Shown: positions 1 through 10,957 of the stretch, piece by piece
How positions within the stretch are numbered: the stretch's first letter is position 1
Layout of the letters: each line of letters begins with the position of its first letter
Source: Escherichia marmotae
GTDB taxonomy: Bacteria > Pseudomonadota > Gammaproteobacteria > Enterobacterales > Enterobacteriaceae
Length of the DNA: 64,000 nt
Assembly: GCF_002900365.1 (NCBI RefSeq)
Contig: NZ_CP025979.1
Span: 3,534,001 to 3,598,000 of the forward strand
Reading direction: 5' to 3'
Notes under the pieces: model-generated
Told to the model about the DNA's origin: nothing
The model's database searches: none
What the model saw: only the letters and a program-made list of their open reading frames with translations
Translations under genes and position numbers: made by a program

Positions 1-333
<333 letters not shown>

Positions 334-336
334 GAA

Positions 337-1041
337 ATGGCTAAACTGACCAAGCGCATGCGTGTTATCCGCGAGAAAGTTGATGCGACCAAACAGTACG
401 ACATCAACGAAGCTATCGCTCTGCTGAAAGAGCTGGCGACTGCTAAATTCGTAGAAAGCGTGGACGTTGCTGTTAACCTCGGCATCGACGCTCGTAAATC
501 TGACCAGAACGTACGTGGCGCAACTGTACTGCCGCACGGTACTGGCCGTTCCGTTCGCGTAGCCGTATTTACCCAGGGCGCAAATGCTGAAGCTGCTAAA
601 GCTGCAGGCGCTGAGCTGGTAGGTATGGAAGATCTGGCTGATCAGATCAAGAAAGGCGAAATGAACTTTGACGTTGTTATTGCTTCTCCGGATGCAATGC
701 GCGTTGTTGGCCAACTGGGCCAGGTTCTGGGTCCGCGCGGCCTGATGCCAAACCCGAAAGTGGGTACTGTAACGCCGAACGTAGCTGAAGCGGTTAAAAA
801 CGCTAAAGCTGGCCAGATCCGTTACCGTAACGACAAAAACGGCATCATCCACACTACCATCGGTAAAGTGGACTTTGACGCTGACAAACTGAAAGAAAAC
901 CTGGAAGCTCTGCTGGTTGCGCTGAAAAAAGCAAAACCTACTCAGGCGAAAGGCGTGTACATCAAGAAAGTTAGCATCTCCACCACCATGGGTGCAGGTG
1001 TTGCAGTTGACCAGGCTGGCCTGAGCGCTTCTGCAAACTAA
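337..1041 (+). CDS. rplA: 50S ribosomal protein L1
   Basis: A 234-residue protein of normal L1 length. It begins MAKLTKRMRVIREK and matches E. coli L1 throughout. L1 forms the mobile L1 stalk of the large subunit that moves the deacylated tRNA in the E site. It is also the translational repressor of the rplKA mRNA (known for the family). The start follows the rplK stop by three bases, with GAGG just upstream inside rplK, which indicates translational coupling. The next gene, rplJ, has its own promoter about 30 bases downstream of the rplA stop. Confidence 0.98.
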   Translation: MAKLTKRMRVIREKVDATKQYDINEAIALLKELATAKFVESVDVAVNLGIDARKSDQNVRGATVLPHGTGRSVRVAVFTQGANAEAAKAAGAELVGMEDLADQIKKGEMNFDVVIASPDAMRVVGQLGQVLGPRGLMPNPKVGTVTPNVAEAVKNAKAGQIRYRNDKNGIIHTTIGKVDFDADKLKENLEALLVALKKAKPTQAKGVYIKKVSISTTMGAGVAVDQAGLSASAN

Positions 1042-1045
1042 TGCC

Positions 1046-1074
1046 TTTACGTGGGCGGTGATTTTGTCTACAAT
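1046..1074 (+). promoter_or_regulatory. Promoter of the rplJL-rpoBC operon
   Basis: A TTTACG -35 element (1046-1051), a 17-base spacer and a TACAAT -10 element (1069-1074) lie immediately after rplA. This is where the rplJ (L10) promoter is known in E. coli. Confidence 0.75.
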
Positions 1075-1079
1075 CTTAC

Positions 1080-1333
1080 CCCCACGTACGTTAACGAAAG
1101 TTAGCGGCTAAAAAGATTTGTTCGTTGGAGCCTGGCCTAATCCAGGCCTCCGTCGAAGACCGCAGGTGTTTCGTAAGAGACTTAATACCCTGCGTAGACG
1201 GTGACAGAACGCTAAGATTATTCTTTTATATTCTGGCTTGTTTCTGCTCACCGTAATTAAGACGCTCTCTCCGTTTGGAGGAGTGAAGTGAGTTCCAGAG
1301 ATTTTCTCTGGCAAACATCCAGGAGCAAAGCTA
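1080..1333 (+). promoter_or_regulatory. rplJ leader (L10 autoregulatory RNA leader)
   Basis: About 250 bases of untranslated leader separate the promoter from rplJ. In E. coli this leader folds so that the L10-(L7/L12)4 complex binds it and represses translation of rplJ and rplL. The long leader, its position and the lack of a credible gene agree with that. I did not derive the full fold. The rplJ ribosome site is AGGAGC just before the ATG. A minus-strand frame of 68 codons across the leader has no recognisable product. Confidence 0.75.
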
Positions 1334-1831
1334 ATGGCTTTAAATCTTCAAGACAAACAAGCGATTGTTGCTGAAGTCAGCGAAGTAGCCAAAGGCGCGC
1401 TGTCTGCAGTAGTTGCGGATTCCCGTGGCGTAACTGTAGATAAAATGACTGAACTGCGTAAAGCAGGTCGCGAAGCTGGCGTATACATGCGTGTTGTTCG
1501 TAACACCCTGCTGCGTCGTGCTGTTGAAGGTACTCCGTTCGAGTGCCTGAAAGATGCGTTTGTTGGTCCGACCCTTATTGCATACTCTATGGAACATCCG
1601 GGCGCTGCTGCTCGTCTGTTCAAAGAGTTCGCGAAAGCGAATGCAAAATTTGAGGTCAAAGCCGCTGCCTTTGAAGGTGAGCTGATCCCGGCGTCTCAGA
1701 TCGACCGCCTGGCAACTCTGCCGACCTACGAAGAAGCAATTGCACGCCTGATGGCAACCATGAAAGAAGCTTCGGCTGGCAAACTGGTTCGTACTCTGGC
1801 TGCTGTACGCGATGCGAAAGAAGCTGCTTAA
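1334..1831 (+). CDS. rplJ: 50S ribosomal protein L10
   Basis: A 165-residue protein, the normal length of L10 ([20 protein letters not shown]). L10 anchors the L7/L12 dimers to the ribosomal stalk base through its C-terminal helix and represses its own operon at the leader RNA. The start is preceded by AGGAGC with 7-bp spacing. rplL follows after 66 bases. Higher rplL synthesis is needed because four L7/L12 copies bind each L10. Confidence 0.98.
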
Positions 1832-1897
1832 TCGCAGTTATCTGTTTAACGCATTCGCTTACGTATAAACTTATTCTGATATTCAGGAACAATTTAA

Positions 1898-2263
<366 letters not shown>

Positions 2264-2302
2264 GCCAACCCTTCCGGTTGCAGCCTGAGGAATCAGGCTG
2301 AT

Positions 2303-2334
2303 GGCTGGTGACTTTTTAGTCACCAGCCTTTTTG
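2303..2334 (+). terminator. rplL-rpoB attenuator (partial terminator)
   Basis: A 10-bp stem (GGCTGGTGAC at 2303-2312 with GTCACCAGCC at 2319-2328) is followed by five T. It sits between rplL and rpoB, where E. coli has the known partial terminator that lowers rpoBC transcription relative to the ribosomal genes. The rest of the 318-base gap, 2335-2581, holds the known RNase III processing area. I see no gene in it. Confidence 0.85.
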
Positions 2335-2581
2335 CGCTGTAAGGCGCCAGTAGCGTTTCACACTGTTTGACTACTGCTGTGCCTTTCAATGCTTGTTTCT
2401 ATCGACGACTTAATATACTGCGACAGAGCGTCCGCTCTGTGTAAATCGCAATGAAATGGTTTAAGCGTGATAGCAACAGGCATTGCGGAAAGTATCCATT
2501 TTCCGGTCAACAAAATAGTGTTGCACAAACTGTCCGCTCAATGGACAGATGGGTCGACTTGTCAGCGAGCTGAGGAACCCT

Positions 2582-5500
2582 ATGGTTTACTCCTATACCG
2601 AGAAAAAACGTATTCGTAAGGATTTTGGTAAACGTCCACAAGTTCTGGATGTGCCTTATCTCCTTTCTATCCAGCTTGACTCGTTTCAGAAATTTATCGA
2701 GCAAGATCCTGAAGGGCAGTATGGTCTGGAAGCTGCTTTCCGTTCCGTGTTCCCGATTCAGAGCTACAGCGGTAATTCCGAGCTGCAATACGTCAGCTAC
2801 CGCCTTGGCGAACCAGTGTTTGACGTCCAGGAATGTCAAATCCGTGGCGTGACCTATTCCGCACCGCTGCGCGTTAAACTGCGTCTGGTGATCTATGAGC
2901 GCGAAGCGCCGGAAGGCACCGTAAAAGACATTAAAGAACAAGAAGTCTACATGGGCGAAATTCCGCTCATGACTGACAACGGTACTTTTGTTATCAATGG
3001 TACTGAGCGTGTTATCGTTTCCCAGTTGCACCGTAGTCCGGGCGTCTTCTTCGACTCCGACAAAGGTAAAACCCACTCTTCGGGTAAAGTACTGTATAAC
3101 GCGCGTATTATTCCTTACCGTGGTTCCTGGCTGGACTTCGAATTCGATCCGAAGGACAACCTGTTCGTACGTATCGACCGTCGCCGTAAACTGCCTGCGA
3201 CCATCATTCTGCGTGCCCTGAATTACACCACTGAACAGATCCTCGACCTGTTCTTCGAAAAAGTTATTTTCGAAATCCGTGATAACAAGCTGCAGATGGA
3301 ACTGGTGCCGGAACGCCTGCGTGGTGAAACCGCATCTTTTGACATCGAAGCTAACGGTAAAGTGTACGTAGAAAAAGGCCGCCGTATTACTGCGCGCCAC
3401 ATTCGCCAACTGGAAAAAGACGACGTAAAACTGATCGAAGTCCCGGTTGAGTACATCGCAGGTAAAGTAGTTGCTAAAGACTATATTGATGAGTCTACCG
3501 GCGAGCTGATCTGCGCAGCGAACATGGAGCTGAGCTTGGATCTGCTGGCTAAGCTGAGCCAGTCTGGTCACAAGCGTATCGAAACGCTGTTCACCAACGA
3601 TCTGGATCACGGCCCGTATATCTCTGAAACCTTACGTGTCGACCCAACTAATGACCGTCTGAGCGCACTGGTAGAAATCTACCGTATGATGCGTCCTGGC
3701 GAGCCGCCGACTCGTGAAGCCGCTGAAAGCCTGTTTGAGAACCTGTTCTTCTCCGAAGACCGCTATGACCTGTCTGCGGTTGGTCGTATGAAGTTCAACC
3801 GTTCTCTGCTGCGTGAAGAAATTGAAGGTTCTGGTATCCTGAGCAAAGACGACATCATTGATGTTATGAAAAAGCTCATTGATATCCGTAACGGTAAAGG
3901 CGAAGTCGATGATATCGACCACCTCGGCAACCGTCGTATCCGTTCTGTTGGCGAAATGGCTGAAAACCAGTTCCGCGTTGGCCTGGTACGTGTAGAGCGT
4001 GCGGTGAAAGAGCGTCTGTCTCTGGGCGATCTGGATACCCTGATGCCTCAGGACATGATCAACGCCAAGCCGATTTCTGCAGCAGTGAAAGAGTTCTTTG
4101 GTTCCAGTCAGTTGTCTCAGTTTATGGACCAGAACAACCCACTGTCTGAGATTACGCACAAACGTCGTATCTCCGCACTCGGCCCAGGCGGTCTGACCCG
4201 TGAACGCGCAGGCTTCGAGGTTCGAGACGTACACCCGACTCACTACGGTCGCGTATGTCCAATCGAAACCCCTGAAGGTCCGAACATCGGTCTGATCAAC
4301 TCCCTGTCCGTGTACGCACAGACTAACGAATACGGCTTCCTTGAGACTCCGTATCGTAAAGTAACCGACGGTGTTGTAACTGACGAAATTCACTACCTGT
4401 CTGCTATCGAAGAAGGCAACTACGTTATCGCCCAGGCGAACTCCAACCTGGATGAAGAAGGCCACTTCGTAGAAGATCTGGTAACCTGCCGTAGCAAAGG
4501 CGAATCCAGCTTGTTCAGCCGCGACCAGGTTGACTACATGGACGTATCCACCCAGCAGGTGGTATCCGTCGGTGCGTCCCTGATCCCGTTCCTTGAACAC
4601 GATGACGCCAACCGTGCATTGATGGGTGCGAACATGCAACGTCAGGCCGTTCCGACTCTGCGTGCTGATAAGCCGCTGGTTGGTACTGGTATGGAACGTG
4701 CTGTTGCCGTTGACTCCGGTGTAACTGCGGTTGCTAAACGTGGTGGTGTCGTTCAGTACGTGGATGCTTCTCGTATCGTTATCAAAGTTAACGAAGACGA
4801 GATGTACCCGGGCGAAGCAGGTATCGATATCTACAACCTGACCAAGTACACCCGTTCTAACCAGAACACCTGTATCAACCAGATGCCATGTGTTTCTCTG
4901 GGTGAGCCGGTAGAACGTGGCGACGTGCTGGCAGACGGTCCGTCCACCGACCTCGGTGAACTGGCGCTCGGTCAGAACATGCGCGTGGCGTTCATGCCGT
5001 GGAACGGCTACAACTTCGAAGACTCCATCCTCGTATCCGAGCGTGTTGTTCAGGAAGACCGTTTCACCACCATCCACATCCAGGAGCTGGCGTGTGTGTC
5101 TCGTGACACCAAGCTGGGGCCAGAAGAGATCACCGCTGATATCCCGAACGTGGGTGAAGCTGCGCTCTCCAAACTGGATGAATCCGGTATCGTTTACATT
5201 GGTGCGGAAGTGACCGGTGGCGACATTCTGGTTGGTAAGGTAACGCCGAAAGGTGAAACCCAACTGACCCCAGAAGAGAAACTGTTGCGTGCGATCTTCG
5301 GTGAGAAAGCGTCTGACGTTAAAGACTCTTCTCTACGTGTACCAAACGGTGTATCCGGTACGGTTATCGACGTTCAGGTCTTTACTCGCGATGGCGTAGA
5401 AAAAGACAAACGTGCGCTGGAAATCGAAGAAATGCAGCTCAAACAGGCGAAGAAAGACCTGTCTGAAGAACTGCAGATCCTCGAAGCGGGTCTGTTCAGC

Positions 5501-6610
5501 CGTATCCGAGCTGTGCTGGTAGCCGGTGGTGTTGAAGCTGAGAAGCTCGACAAACTGCCGCGCGATCGCTGGCTGGAACTGGGCCTGACCGACGAAGAGA
5601 AACAAAATCAGCTAGAACAACTGGCTGAGCAGTATGACGAACTGAAACACGAGTTCGAGAAGAAACTCGAAGCGAAACGCCGCAAAATCACCCAGGGTGA
5701 CGATCTGGCACCGGGCGTGCTGAAGATTGTTAAGGTATATCTGGCCGTTAAACGCCGTATCCAGCCTGGTGACAAGATGGCAGGTCGTCACGGTAACAAG
5801 GGTGTAATTTCTAAGATCAACCCGATCGAAGATATGCCTTACGATGAAAACGGTACGCCGGTAGACATCGTACTGAACCCGCTAGGCGTACCGTCTCGTA
5901 TGAACATCGGTCAGATTCTGGAAACCCACCTGGGTATGGCTGCTAAAGGTATCGGTGACAAGATCAATGCCATGCTGAAACAGCAGCAGGAAGTCGCGAA
6001 ACTGCGCGAGTTCATCCAGCGTGCCTACGATCTGGGCGCTGACGTTCGTCAGAAAGTTGACCTGAGTACCTTCAGCGATGAAGAAGTGATGCGCCTGGCT
6101 GAAAACCTGCGCAAAGGTATGCCGATCGCAACGCCGGTATTCGACGGTGCGAAAGAAGCGGAAATTAAAGAGCTTCTGAAACTTGGCGACCTGCCGACTT
6201 CTGGTCAGATCACCCTGTACGACGGCCGCACTGGTGAACAGTTCGAACGCCCGGTAACCGTAGGTTACATGTACATGCTGAAACTGAACCACCTGGTCGA
6301 CGACAAGATGCACGCGCGTTCTACCGGTTCTTACAGCCTGGTTACTCAGCAGCCGCTGGGTGGTAAGGCACAGTTCGGTGGTCAGCGTTTCGGGGAGATG
6401 GAAGTGTGGGCGCTGGAAGCATACGGCGCGGCATACACCCTGCAGGAAATGCTCACCGTTAAGTCTGATGACGTGAACGGTCGTACCAAGATGTATAAGA
6501 ACATCGTGGACGGCAACCATCAGATGGAACCGGGCATGCCAGAATCCTTCAACGTATTGTTGAAAGAGATTCGTTCGCTGGGTATCAACATCGAACTGGA
6601 AGACGAGTAA
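2582..6610 (+). CDS. rpoB: RNA polymerase beta subunit
   Basis: A 1342-residue protein matching E. coli RpoB essentially end to end. Beta forms one pincer of core RNA polymerase and contributes to the catalytic and rifampicin-binding sites. The rifampicin pocket (SSQLSQFMDQNNPLSEITHK and the following RRISAL) is wild type at Asp516, His526 and Ser531, so no common rifampicin-resistance change is seen. The switch/flap motifs and GDKMAGRHGNKG near residue 1070 are intact. I use the ATG at 2582 (MVYSYTEKKRIRKDF), preceded by GAGGAAC, rather than an in-frame ATG 33 bases upstream that lacks a good ribosome site. rpoC follows after 76 bases. Confidence 0.98.
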   Translation: MVYSYTEKKRIRKDFGKRPQVLDVPYLLSIQLDSFQKFIEQDPEGQYGLEAAFRSVFPIQSYSGNSELQYVSYRLGEPVFDVQECQIRGVTYSAPLRVKLRLVIYEREAPEGTVKDIKEQEVYMGEIPLMTDNGTFVINGTERVIVSQLHRSPGVFFDSDKGKTHSSGKVLYNARIIPYRGSWLDFEFDPKDNLFVRIDRRRKLPATIILRALNYTTEQILDLFFEKVIFEIRDNKLQMELVPERLRGETASFDIEANGKVYVEKGRRITARHIRQLEKDDVKLIEVPVEYIAGKVVAKDYIDESTGELICAANMELSLDLLAKLSQSGHKRIETLFTNDLDHGPYISETLRVDPTNDRLSALVEIYRMMRPGEPPTREAAESLFENLFFSEDRYDLSAVGRMKFNRSLLREEIEGSGILSKDDIIDVMKKLIDIRNGKGEVDDIDHLGNRRIRSVGEMAENQFRVGLVRVERAVKERLSLGDLDTLMPQDMINAKPISAAVKEFFGSSQLSQFMDQNNPLSEITHKRRISALGPGGLTRERAGFEVRDVHPTHYGRVCPIETPEGPNIGLINSLSVYAQTNEYGFLETPYRKVTDGVVTDEIHYLSAIEEGNYVIAQANSNLDEEGHFVEDLVTCRSKGESSLFSRDQVDYMDVSTQQVVSVGASLIPFLEHDDANRALMGANMQRQAVPTLRADKPLVGTGMERAVAVDSGVTAVAKRGGVVQYVDASRIVIKVNEDEMYPGEAGIDIYNLTKYTRSNQNTCINQMPCVSLGEPVERGDVLADGPSTDLGELALGQNMRVAFMPWNGYNFEDSILVSERVVQEDRFTTIHIQELACVSRDTKLGPEEITADIPNVGEAALSKLDESGIVYIGAEVTGGDILVGKVTPKGETQLTPEEKLLRAIFGEKASDVKDSSLRVPNGVSGTVIDVQVFTRDGVEKDKRALEIEEMQLKQAKKDLSEELQILEAGLFSRIRAVLVAGGVEAEKLDKLPRDRWLELGLTDEEKQNQLEQLAEQYDELKHEFEKKLEAKRRKITQGDDLAPGVLKIVKVYLAVKRRIQPGDKMAGRHGNKGVISKINPIEDMPYDENGTPVDIVLNPLGVPSRMNIGQILETHLGMAAKGIGDKINAMLKQQQEVAKLREFIQRAYDLGADVRQKVDLSTFSDEEVMRLAENLRKGMPIATPVFDGAKEAEIKELLKLGDLPTSGQITLYDGRTGEQFERPVTVGYMYMLKLNHLVDDKMHARSTGSYSLVTQQPLGGKAQFGGQRFGEMEVWALEAYGAAYTLQEMLTVKSDDVNGRTKMYKNIVDGNHQMEPGMPESFNVLLKEIRSLGINIELEDE

Positions 6611-6686
6611 TTCTCGCTCAAACAGGTCACTGCTGTCGGGGTAAAACCCGGCAGCGGATTGTGCTAACTCCGACGGGAGCAAATCC

Positions 6687-9600
6687 GTGAAAGATTTATT
6701 AAAGTTTCTGAAAGCGCAGACTAAAACCGAAGAGTTTGATGCGATCAAAATTGCTCTGGCTTCGCCAGACATGATCCGTTCATGGTCTTTCGGTGAAGTT
6801 AAAAAGCCGGAAACCATCAACTACCGTACGTTCAAACCAGAACGTGACGGCCTTTTCTGCGCCCGTATCTTTGGGCCGGTAAAAGATTACGAGTGCCTGT
6901 GCGGTAAGTACAAGCGCCTGAAACACCGCGGCGTCATCTGTGAGAAGTGCGGCGTTGAAGTGACCCAGACTAAAGTACGCCGTGAGCGTATGGGTCACAT
7001 CGAGCTGGCTTCTCCGACTGCGCACATTTGGTTCCTGAAATCGCTGCCGTCCCGTATCGGTCTGCTGCTCGATATGCCGCTGCGTGATATCGAACGCGTA
7101 CTGTACTTCGAATCCTATGTTGTTATCGAAGGCGGTATGACCAACCTGGAACGTCAACAGATCCTGACTGAAGAACAGTATCTGGATGCGCTGGAAGAGT
7201 TCGGTGATGAATTCGACGCGAAGATGGGTGCGGAAGCTATTCAGGCACTGCTGAAGAGCATGGATCTGGAGCAAGAGTGTGAAACTCTGCGTGAAGAGCT
7301 GAACGAAACCAACTCCGAAACCAAGCGTAAAAAACTGACCAAGCGTATCAAACTGCTGGAAGCATTCGTTCAGTCTGGTAACAAGCCAGAGTGGATGATC
7401 CTGACCGTTCTGCCGGTTCTGCCGCCAGATCTGCGTCCGCTGGTTCCGCTGGATGGTGGTCGTTTCGCGACTTCTGACCTGAACGATCTGTATCGTCGCG
7501 TCATTAACCGTAACAACCGTCTGAAACGTCTGCTGGATCTGGCAGCGCCGGACATCATCGTACGTAACGAAAAACGTATGCTGCAGGAAGCGGTTGATGC
7601 CCTGCTGGATAACGGTCGTCGCGGTCGTGCGATCACCGGTTCTAACAAGCGTCCTCTGAAATCTTTGGCCGACATGATCAAAGGTAAACAGGGTCGTTTC
7701 CGTCAGAACCTGCTCGGTAAACGTGTTGACTACTCCGGTCGTTCTGTAATCACCGTAGGTCCATACCTGCGTCTGCATCAGTGCGGTCTGCCGAAGAAAA
7801 TGGCGCTGGAGCTGTTCAAACCGTTCATCTACGGCAAGCTGGAACTGCGTGGTCTTGCTACCACCATCAAAGCTGCTAAGAAAATGGTTGAACGTGAAGA
7901 AGCTGTCGTTTGGGATATCCTGGACGAAGTTATCCGCGAACACCCGGTACTGCTGAACCGTGCACCGACTCTGCACCGTCTGGGTATCCAGGCATTTGAG
8001 CCGGTACTGATCGAAGGTAAAGCTATCCAGCTACACCCGCTGGTTTGTGCGGCATATAACGCCGACTTCGATGGTGACCAGATGGCTGTTCACGTACCGC
8101 TGACGCTGGAAGCCCAGCTCGAAGCGCGTGCGCTGATGATGTCTACCAACAACATCCTGTCTCCGGCGAACGGCGAACCAATCATCGTTCCGTCTCAGGA
8201 CGTTGTGCTGGGTCTGTACTACATGACCCGTGACTGTGTTAACGCCAAAGGCGAAGGCATGGTGCTGACTGGCCCGAAAGAAGCTGAGCGTATTTATCGC
8301 GCTGGCCTGGCCTCTCTGCATGCGCGCGTTAAAGTGCGTATCACCGAGTATGAAAAAGATGCTAACGGTGAATTAGTCGCGAAAACCAGCCTGAAAGACA
8401 CGACCGTTGGCCGTGCCATTCTGTGGATGATTGTACCGAAAGGTCTGCCTTACTCCATCGTCAACCAAGCGCTGGGTAAAAAAGCAATCTCCAAAATGCT
8501 GAACACCTGCTACCGCATTCTCGGTCTGAAACCGACCGTTATTTTTGCGGACCAGATCATGTACACCGGCTTTGCATATGCAGCGCGTTCCGGTGCATCT
8601 GTTGGTATCGATGACATGGTCATCCCGGAGAAGAAACACGAAATCATCTCCGAGGCAGAAGCAGAAGTTGCTGAAATTCAGGAGCAGTTCCAGTCTGGTC
8701 TGGTAACTGCGGGCGAACGCTACAACAAAGTTATCGATATCTGGGCTGCGGCGAACGATCGTGTATCCAAAGCGATGATGGATAACCTGCAAACTGAAAC
8801 CGTTATTAACCGTGACGGTCAGGAAGAGAAGCAGGTTTCCTTCAACAGCATCTACATGATGGCCGACTCCGGTGCGCGTGGTTCTGCGGCACAGATTCGT
8901 CAGCTTGCGGGTATGCGTGGTCTGATGGCGAAGCCGGATGGCTCCATCATCGAAACGCCAATCACCGCGAACTTCCGTGAAGGTCTGAACGTACTCCAGT
9001 ACTTCATCTCTACCCACGGTGCTCGTAAAGGTCTGGCGGATACCGCACTGAAAACCGCGAACTCCGGTTACCTGACTCGTCGTCTGGTTGACGTCGCGCA
9101 GGACCTGGTGGTTACCGAAGATGATTGTGGTACTCATGAAGGTATCATGATGACCCCAGTTATCGAGGGTGGCGACGTTAAAGAGCCGCTGCGCGATCGC
9201 GTACTGGGTCGTGTAACTGCTGAAGACGTTCTGAAGCCGGGTACTGCTGACATCCTCGTTCCGCGCAACACACTGCTGCACGAACAGTGGTGTGACCTGC
9301 TGGAAGAGAACTCTGTCGACGCGGTTAAAGTTCGTTCTGTTGTATCTTGTGACACCGACTTTGGTGTATGTGCGCACTGCTACGGTCGTGACCTGGCGCG
9401 TGGCCACATCATCAATAAAGGTGAAGCTATCGGTGTTATCGCGGCACAGTCCATCGGTGAACCGGGTACACAGTTGACCATGCGTACGTTCCACATCGGT
9501 GGTGCGGCATCGCGTGCGGCTGCTGAATCCAGCATCCAGGTGAAAAACAAAGGTAGCATCAAACTCAGCAACGTGAAGTCGGTTGTGAACTCCAGCGGTA

Positions 9601-10910
9601 AACTGGTTATCACTTCCCGTAACACCGAACTGAAACTGATCGACGAATTTGGTCGTACCAAAGAAAGCTACAAAGTGCCTTACGGTGCGGTACTGGCGAA
9701 AGGCGATGGCGAACAGGTTGCTGGCGGCGAAACCGTTGCAAACTGGGATCCGCACACCATGCCAGTTATCACTGAAGTAAGCGGTTTTGTTCGCTTTACT
9801 GACATGATCGACGGCCAGACCATTACTCGTCAGACCGACGAATTGACCGGTCTGTCTTCGCTGGTTGTTCTGGATTCTGCAGAGCGTACCGCAGGTGGTA
9901 AAGATCTGCGTCCGGCACTGAAAATCGTTGATGCTCAGGGTAATGACGTTCTGATCCCAGGTACTGATATGCCTGCGCAGTACTTCCTGCCGGGTAAAGC
10001 GATTGTTCAACTGGAAGATGGCGTACAGATCAGCTCTGGTGACACTCTGGCGCGTATTCCGCAGGAATCTGGCGGTACTAAAGACATCACCGGTGGTCTG
10101 CCGCGCGTTGCAGACCTGTTTGAAGCTCGTCGTCCGAAAGAGCCGGCAATCCTGGCTGAAATCAGCGGTGTCGTTTCCTTCGGTAAAGAAACCAAAGGCA
10201 AACGTCGTCTGGTTATCACCCCGGTAGACGGCAGCGAACCGTACGAAGAGATGATTCCGAAATGGCGTCAGCTCAACGTGTTCGAAGGTGAACGTGTAGA
10301 ACGTGGTGACGTTATTTCCGACGGTCCGGAAGCACCGCACGACATTCTGCGTCTGCGTGGTGTTCATGCTGTTACTCGTTACATCGTTAACGAAGTACAG
10401 GACGTATACCGTCTGCAGGGCGTTAAGATTAACGATAAACACATCGAAGTTATCGTTCGTCAGATGCTGCGTAAAGCCACCATCGTTAACGCAGGTAGCT
10501 CCGACTTCCTGGAAGGCGAACAGGTTGAATACTCTCGCGTCAAGATCGCAAACCGCGAACTGGAAGCGAACGGCAAAGTGGGGGCAACTTACTCCCGCGA
10601 TCTGCTGGGTATCACCAAAGCGTCTCTGGCAACCGAGTCCTTCATCTCTGCAGCATCGTTCCAGGAAACTACACGTGTCCTGACCGAAGCCGCTGTTGCA
10701 GGTAAACGTGATGAACTGCGCGGTCTGAAAGAGAACGTTATCGTTGGTCGTCTGATCCCAGCCGGTACGGGTTATGCGTATCACCAGGATCGTATGCGCC
10801 GCCGTGCCGCAGGTGAGGCTCCGGCTGCACCGCAGGTGACTGCAGAAGACGCATCTGCCAGCCTGGCAGAACTGCTGAACGCAGGTCTGGGTGGTTCTGA
10901 CAACGAGTAA
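6687..10910 (+). CDS. rpoC: RNA polymerase beta-prime subunit (GTG start)
   Basis: A 1407-residue protein, the exact E. coli length. Landmarks are the N-terminal zinc-binding cysteines (CLCGKYK and CEKCG, about residues 70-88), the catalytic NADFDGD motif that holds Mg2+ near residues 458-464, the second zinc site (CDTDFGVCAHCYGRD, about 814-900), and the trigger loop segment TMRTFHIGGAA. The start is GTG at 6687 with GGGAGC upstream, as in K-12. It ends just before a strong terminator. Substitutions relative to the K-12 sequence I remember are few and conservative. Confidence 0.98.
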   Translation: MKDLLKFLKAQTKTEEFDAIKIALASPDMIRSWSFGEVKKPETINYRTFKPERDGLFCARIFGPVKDYECLCGKYKRLKHRGVICEKCGVEVTQTKVRRERMGHIELASPTAHIWFLKSLPSRIGLLLDMPLRDIERVLYFESYVVIEGGMTNLERQQILTEEQYLDALEEFGDEFDAKMGAEAIQALLKSMDLEQECETLREELNETNSETKRKKLTKRIKLLEAFVQSGNKPEWMILTVLPVLPPDLRPLVPLDGGRFATSDLNDLYRRVINRNNRLKRLLDLAAPDIIVRNEKRMLQEAVDALLDNGRRGRAITGSNKRPLKSLADMIKGKQGRFRQNLLGKRVDYSGRSVITVGPYLRLHQCGLPKKMALELFKPFIYGKLELRGLATTIKAAKKMVEREEAVVWDILDEVIREHPVLLNRAPTLHRLGIQAFEPVLIEGKAIQLHPLVCAAYNADFDGDQMAVHVPLTLEAQLEARALMMSTNNILSPANGEPIIVPSQDVVLGLYYMTRDCVNAKGEGMVLTGPKEAERIYRAGLASLHARVKVRITEYEKDANGELVAKTSLKDTTVGRAILWMIVPKGLPYSIVNQALGKKAISKMLNTCYRILGLKPTVIFADQIMYTGFAYAARSGASVGIDDMVIPEKKHEIISEAEAEVAEIQEQFQSGLVTAGERYNKVIDIWAAANDRVSKAMMDNLQTETVINRDGQEEKQVSFNSIYMMADSGARGSAAQIRQLAGMRGLMAKPDGSIIETPITANFREGLNVLQYFISTHGARKGLADTALKTANSGYLTRRLVDVAQDLVVTEDDCGTHEGIMMTPVIEGGDVKEPLRDRVLGRVTAEDVLKPGTADILVPRNTLLHEQWCDLLEENSVDAVKVRSVVSCDTDFGVCAHCYGRDLARGHIINKGEAIGVIAAQSIGEPGTQLTMRTFHIGGAASRAAAESSIQVKNKGSIKLSNVKSVVNSSGKLVITSRNTELKLIDEFGRTKESYKVPYGAVLAKGDGEQVAGGETVANWDPHTMPVITEVSGFVRFTDMIDGQTITRQTDELTGLSSLVVLDSAERTAGGKDLRPALKIVDAQGNDVLIPGTDMPAQYFLPGKAIVQLEDGVQISSGDTLARIPQESGGTKDITGGLPRVADLFEARRPKEPAILAEISGVVSFGKETKGKRRLVITPVDGSEPYEEMIPKWRQLNVFEGERVERGDVISDGPEAPHDILRLRGVHAVTRYIVNEVQDVYRLQGVKINDKHIEVIVRQMLRKATIVNAGSSDFLEGEQVEYSRVKIANRELEANGKVGATYSRDLLGITKASLATESFISAASFQETTRVLTEAAVAGKRDELRGLKENVIVGRLIPAGTGYAYHQDRMRRRAAGEAPAAPQVTAEDASASLAELLNAGLGGSDNE

Positions 10911-10935
10911 TCGTTAATCCACAAATAACTTAAAA

Positions 10936-10957
10936 ACCCGCTTCGGCGGGTTTTTTT
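10936..10957 (+). terminator. rpoC terminator
   Basis: Stem ACCCGC/GCGGGT with a TTCG tetraloop followed by seven T, 25 bases after the rpoC stop. It is a textbook intrinsic terminator ending the rplJL-rpoBC transcript. Confidence 0.95.

Noticed and set aside
1108..1314. 68-codon minus-strand frame in the L10 leader
   Set aside because: It has no ribosome site or known family and lies in the structured regulatory leader.
4080..4230. Possible rifampicin-resistance change in rpoB
   Set aside because: The pocket residues Asp516, His526 and Ser531 and the flanking sequence are wild type.
3632..5263. Long minus-strand frame (543 codons) inside rpoB
   Set aside because: It is antisense to a conserved gene with strong codon bias, has no recognisable domain, and follows from the codon pattern of rpoB.
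8373..10784. Very long minus-strand frame (803 codons) inside rpoC
   Set aside because: Same cause: biased codons on the sense strand remove stops from one antisense frame. There is no ribosome site or known protein family.
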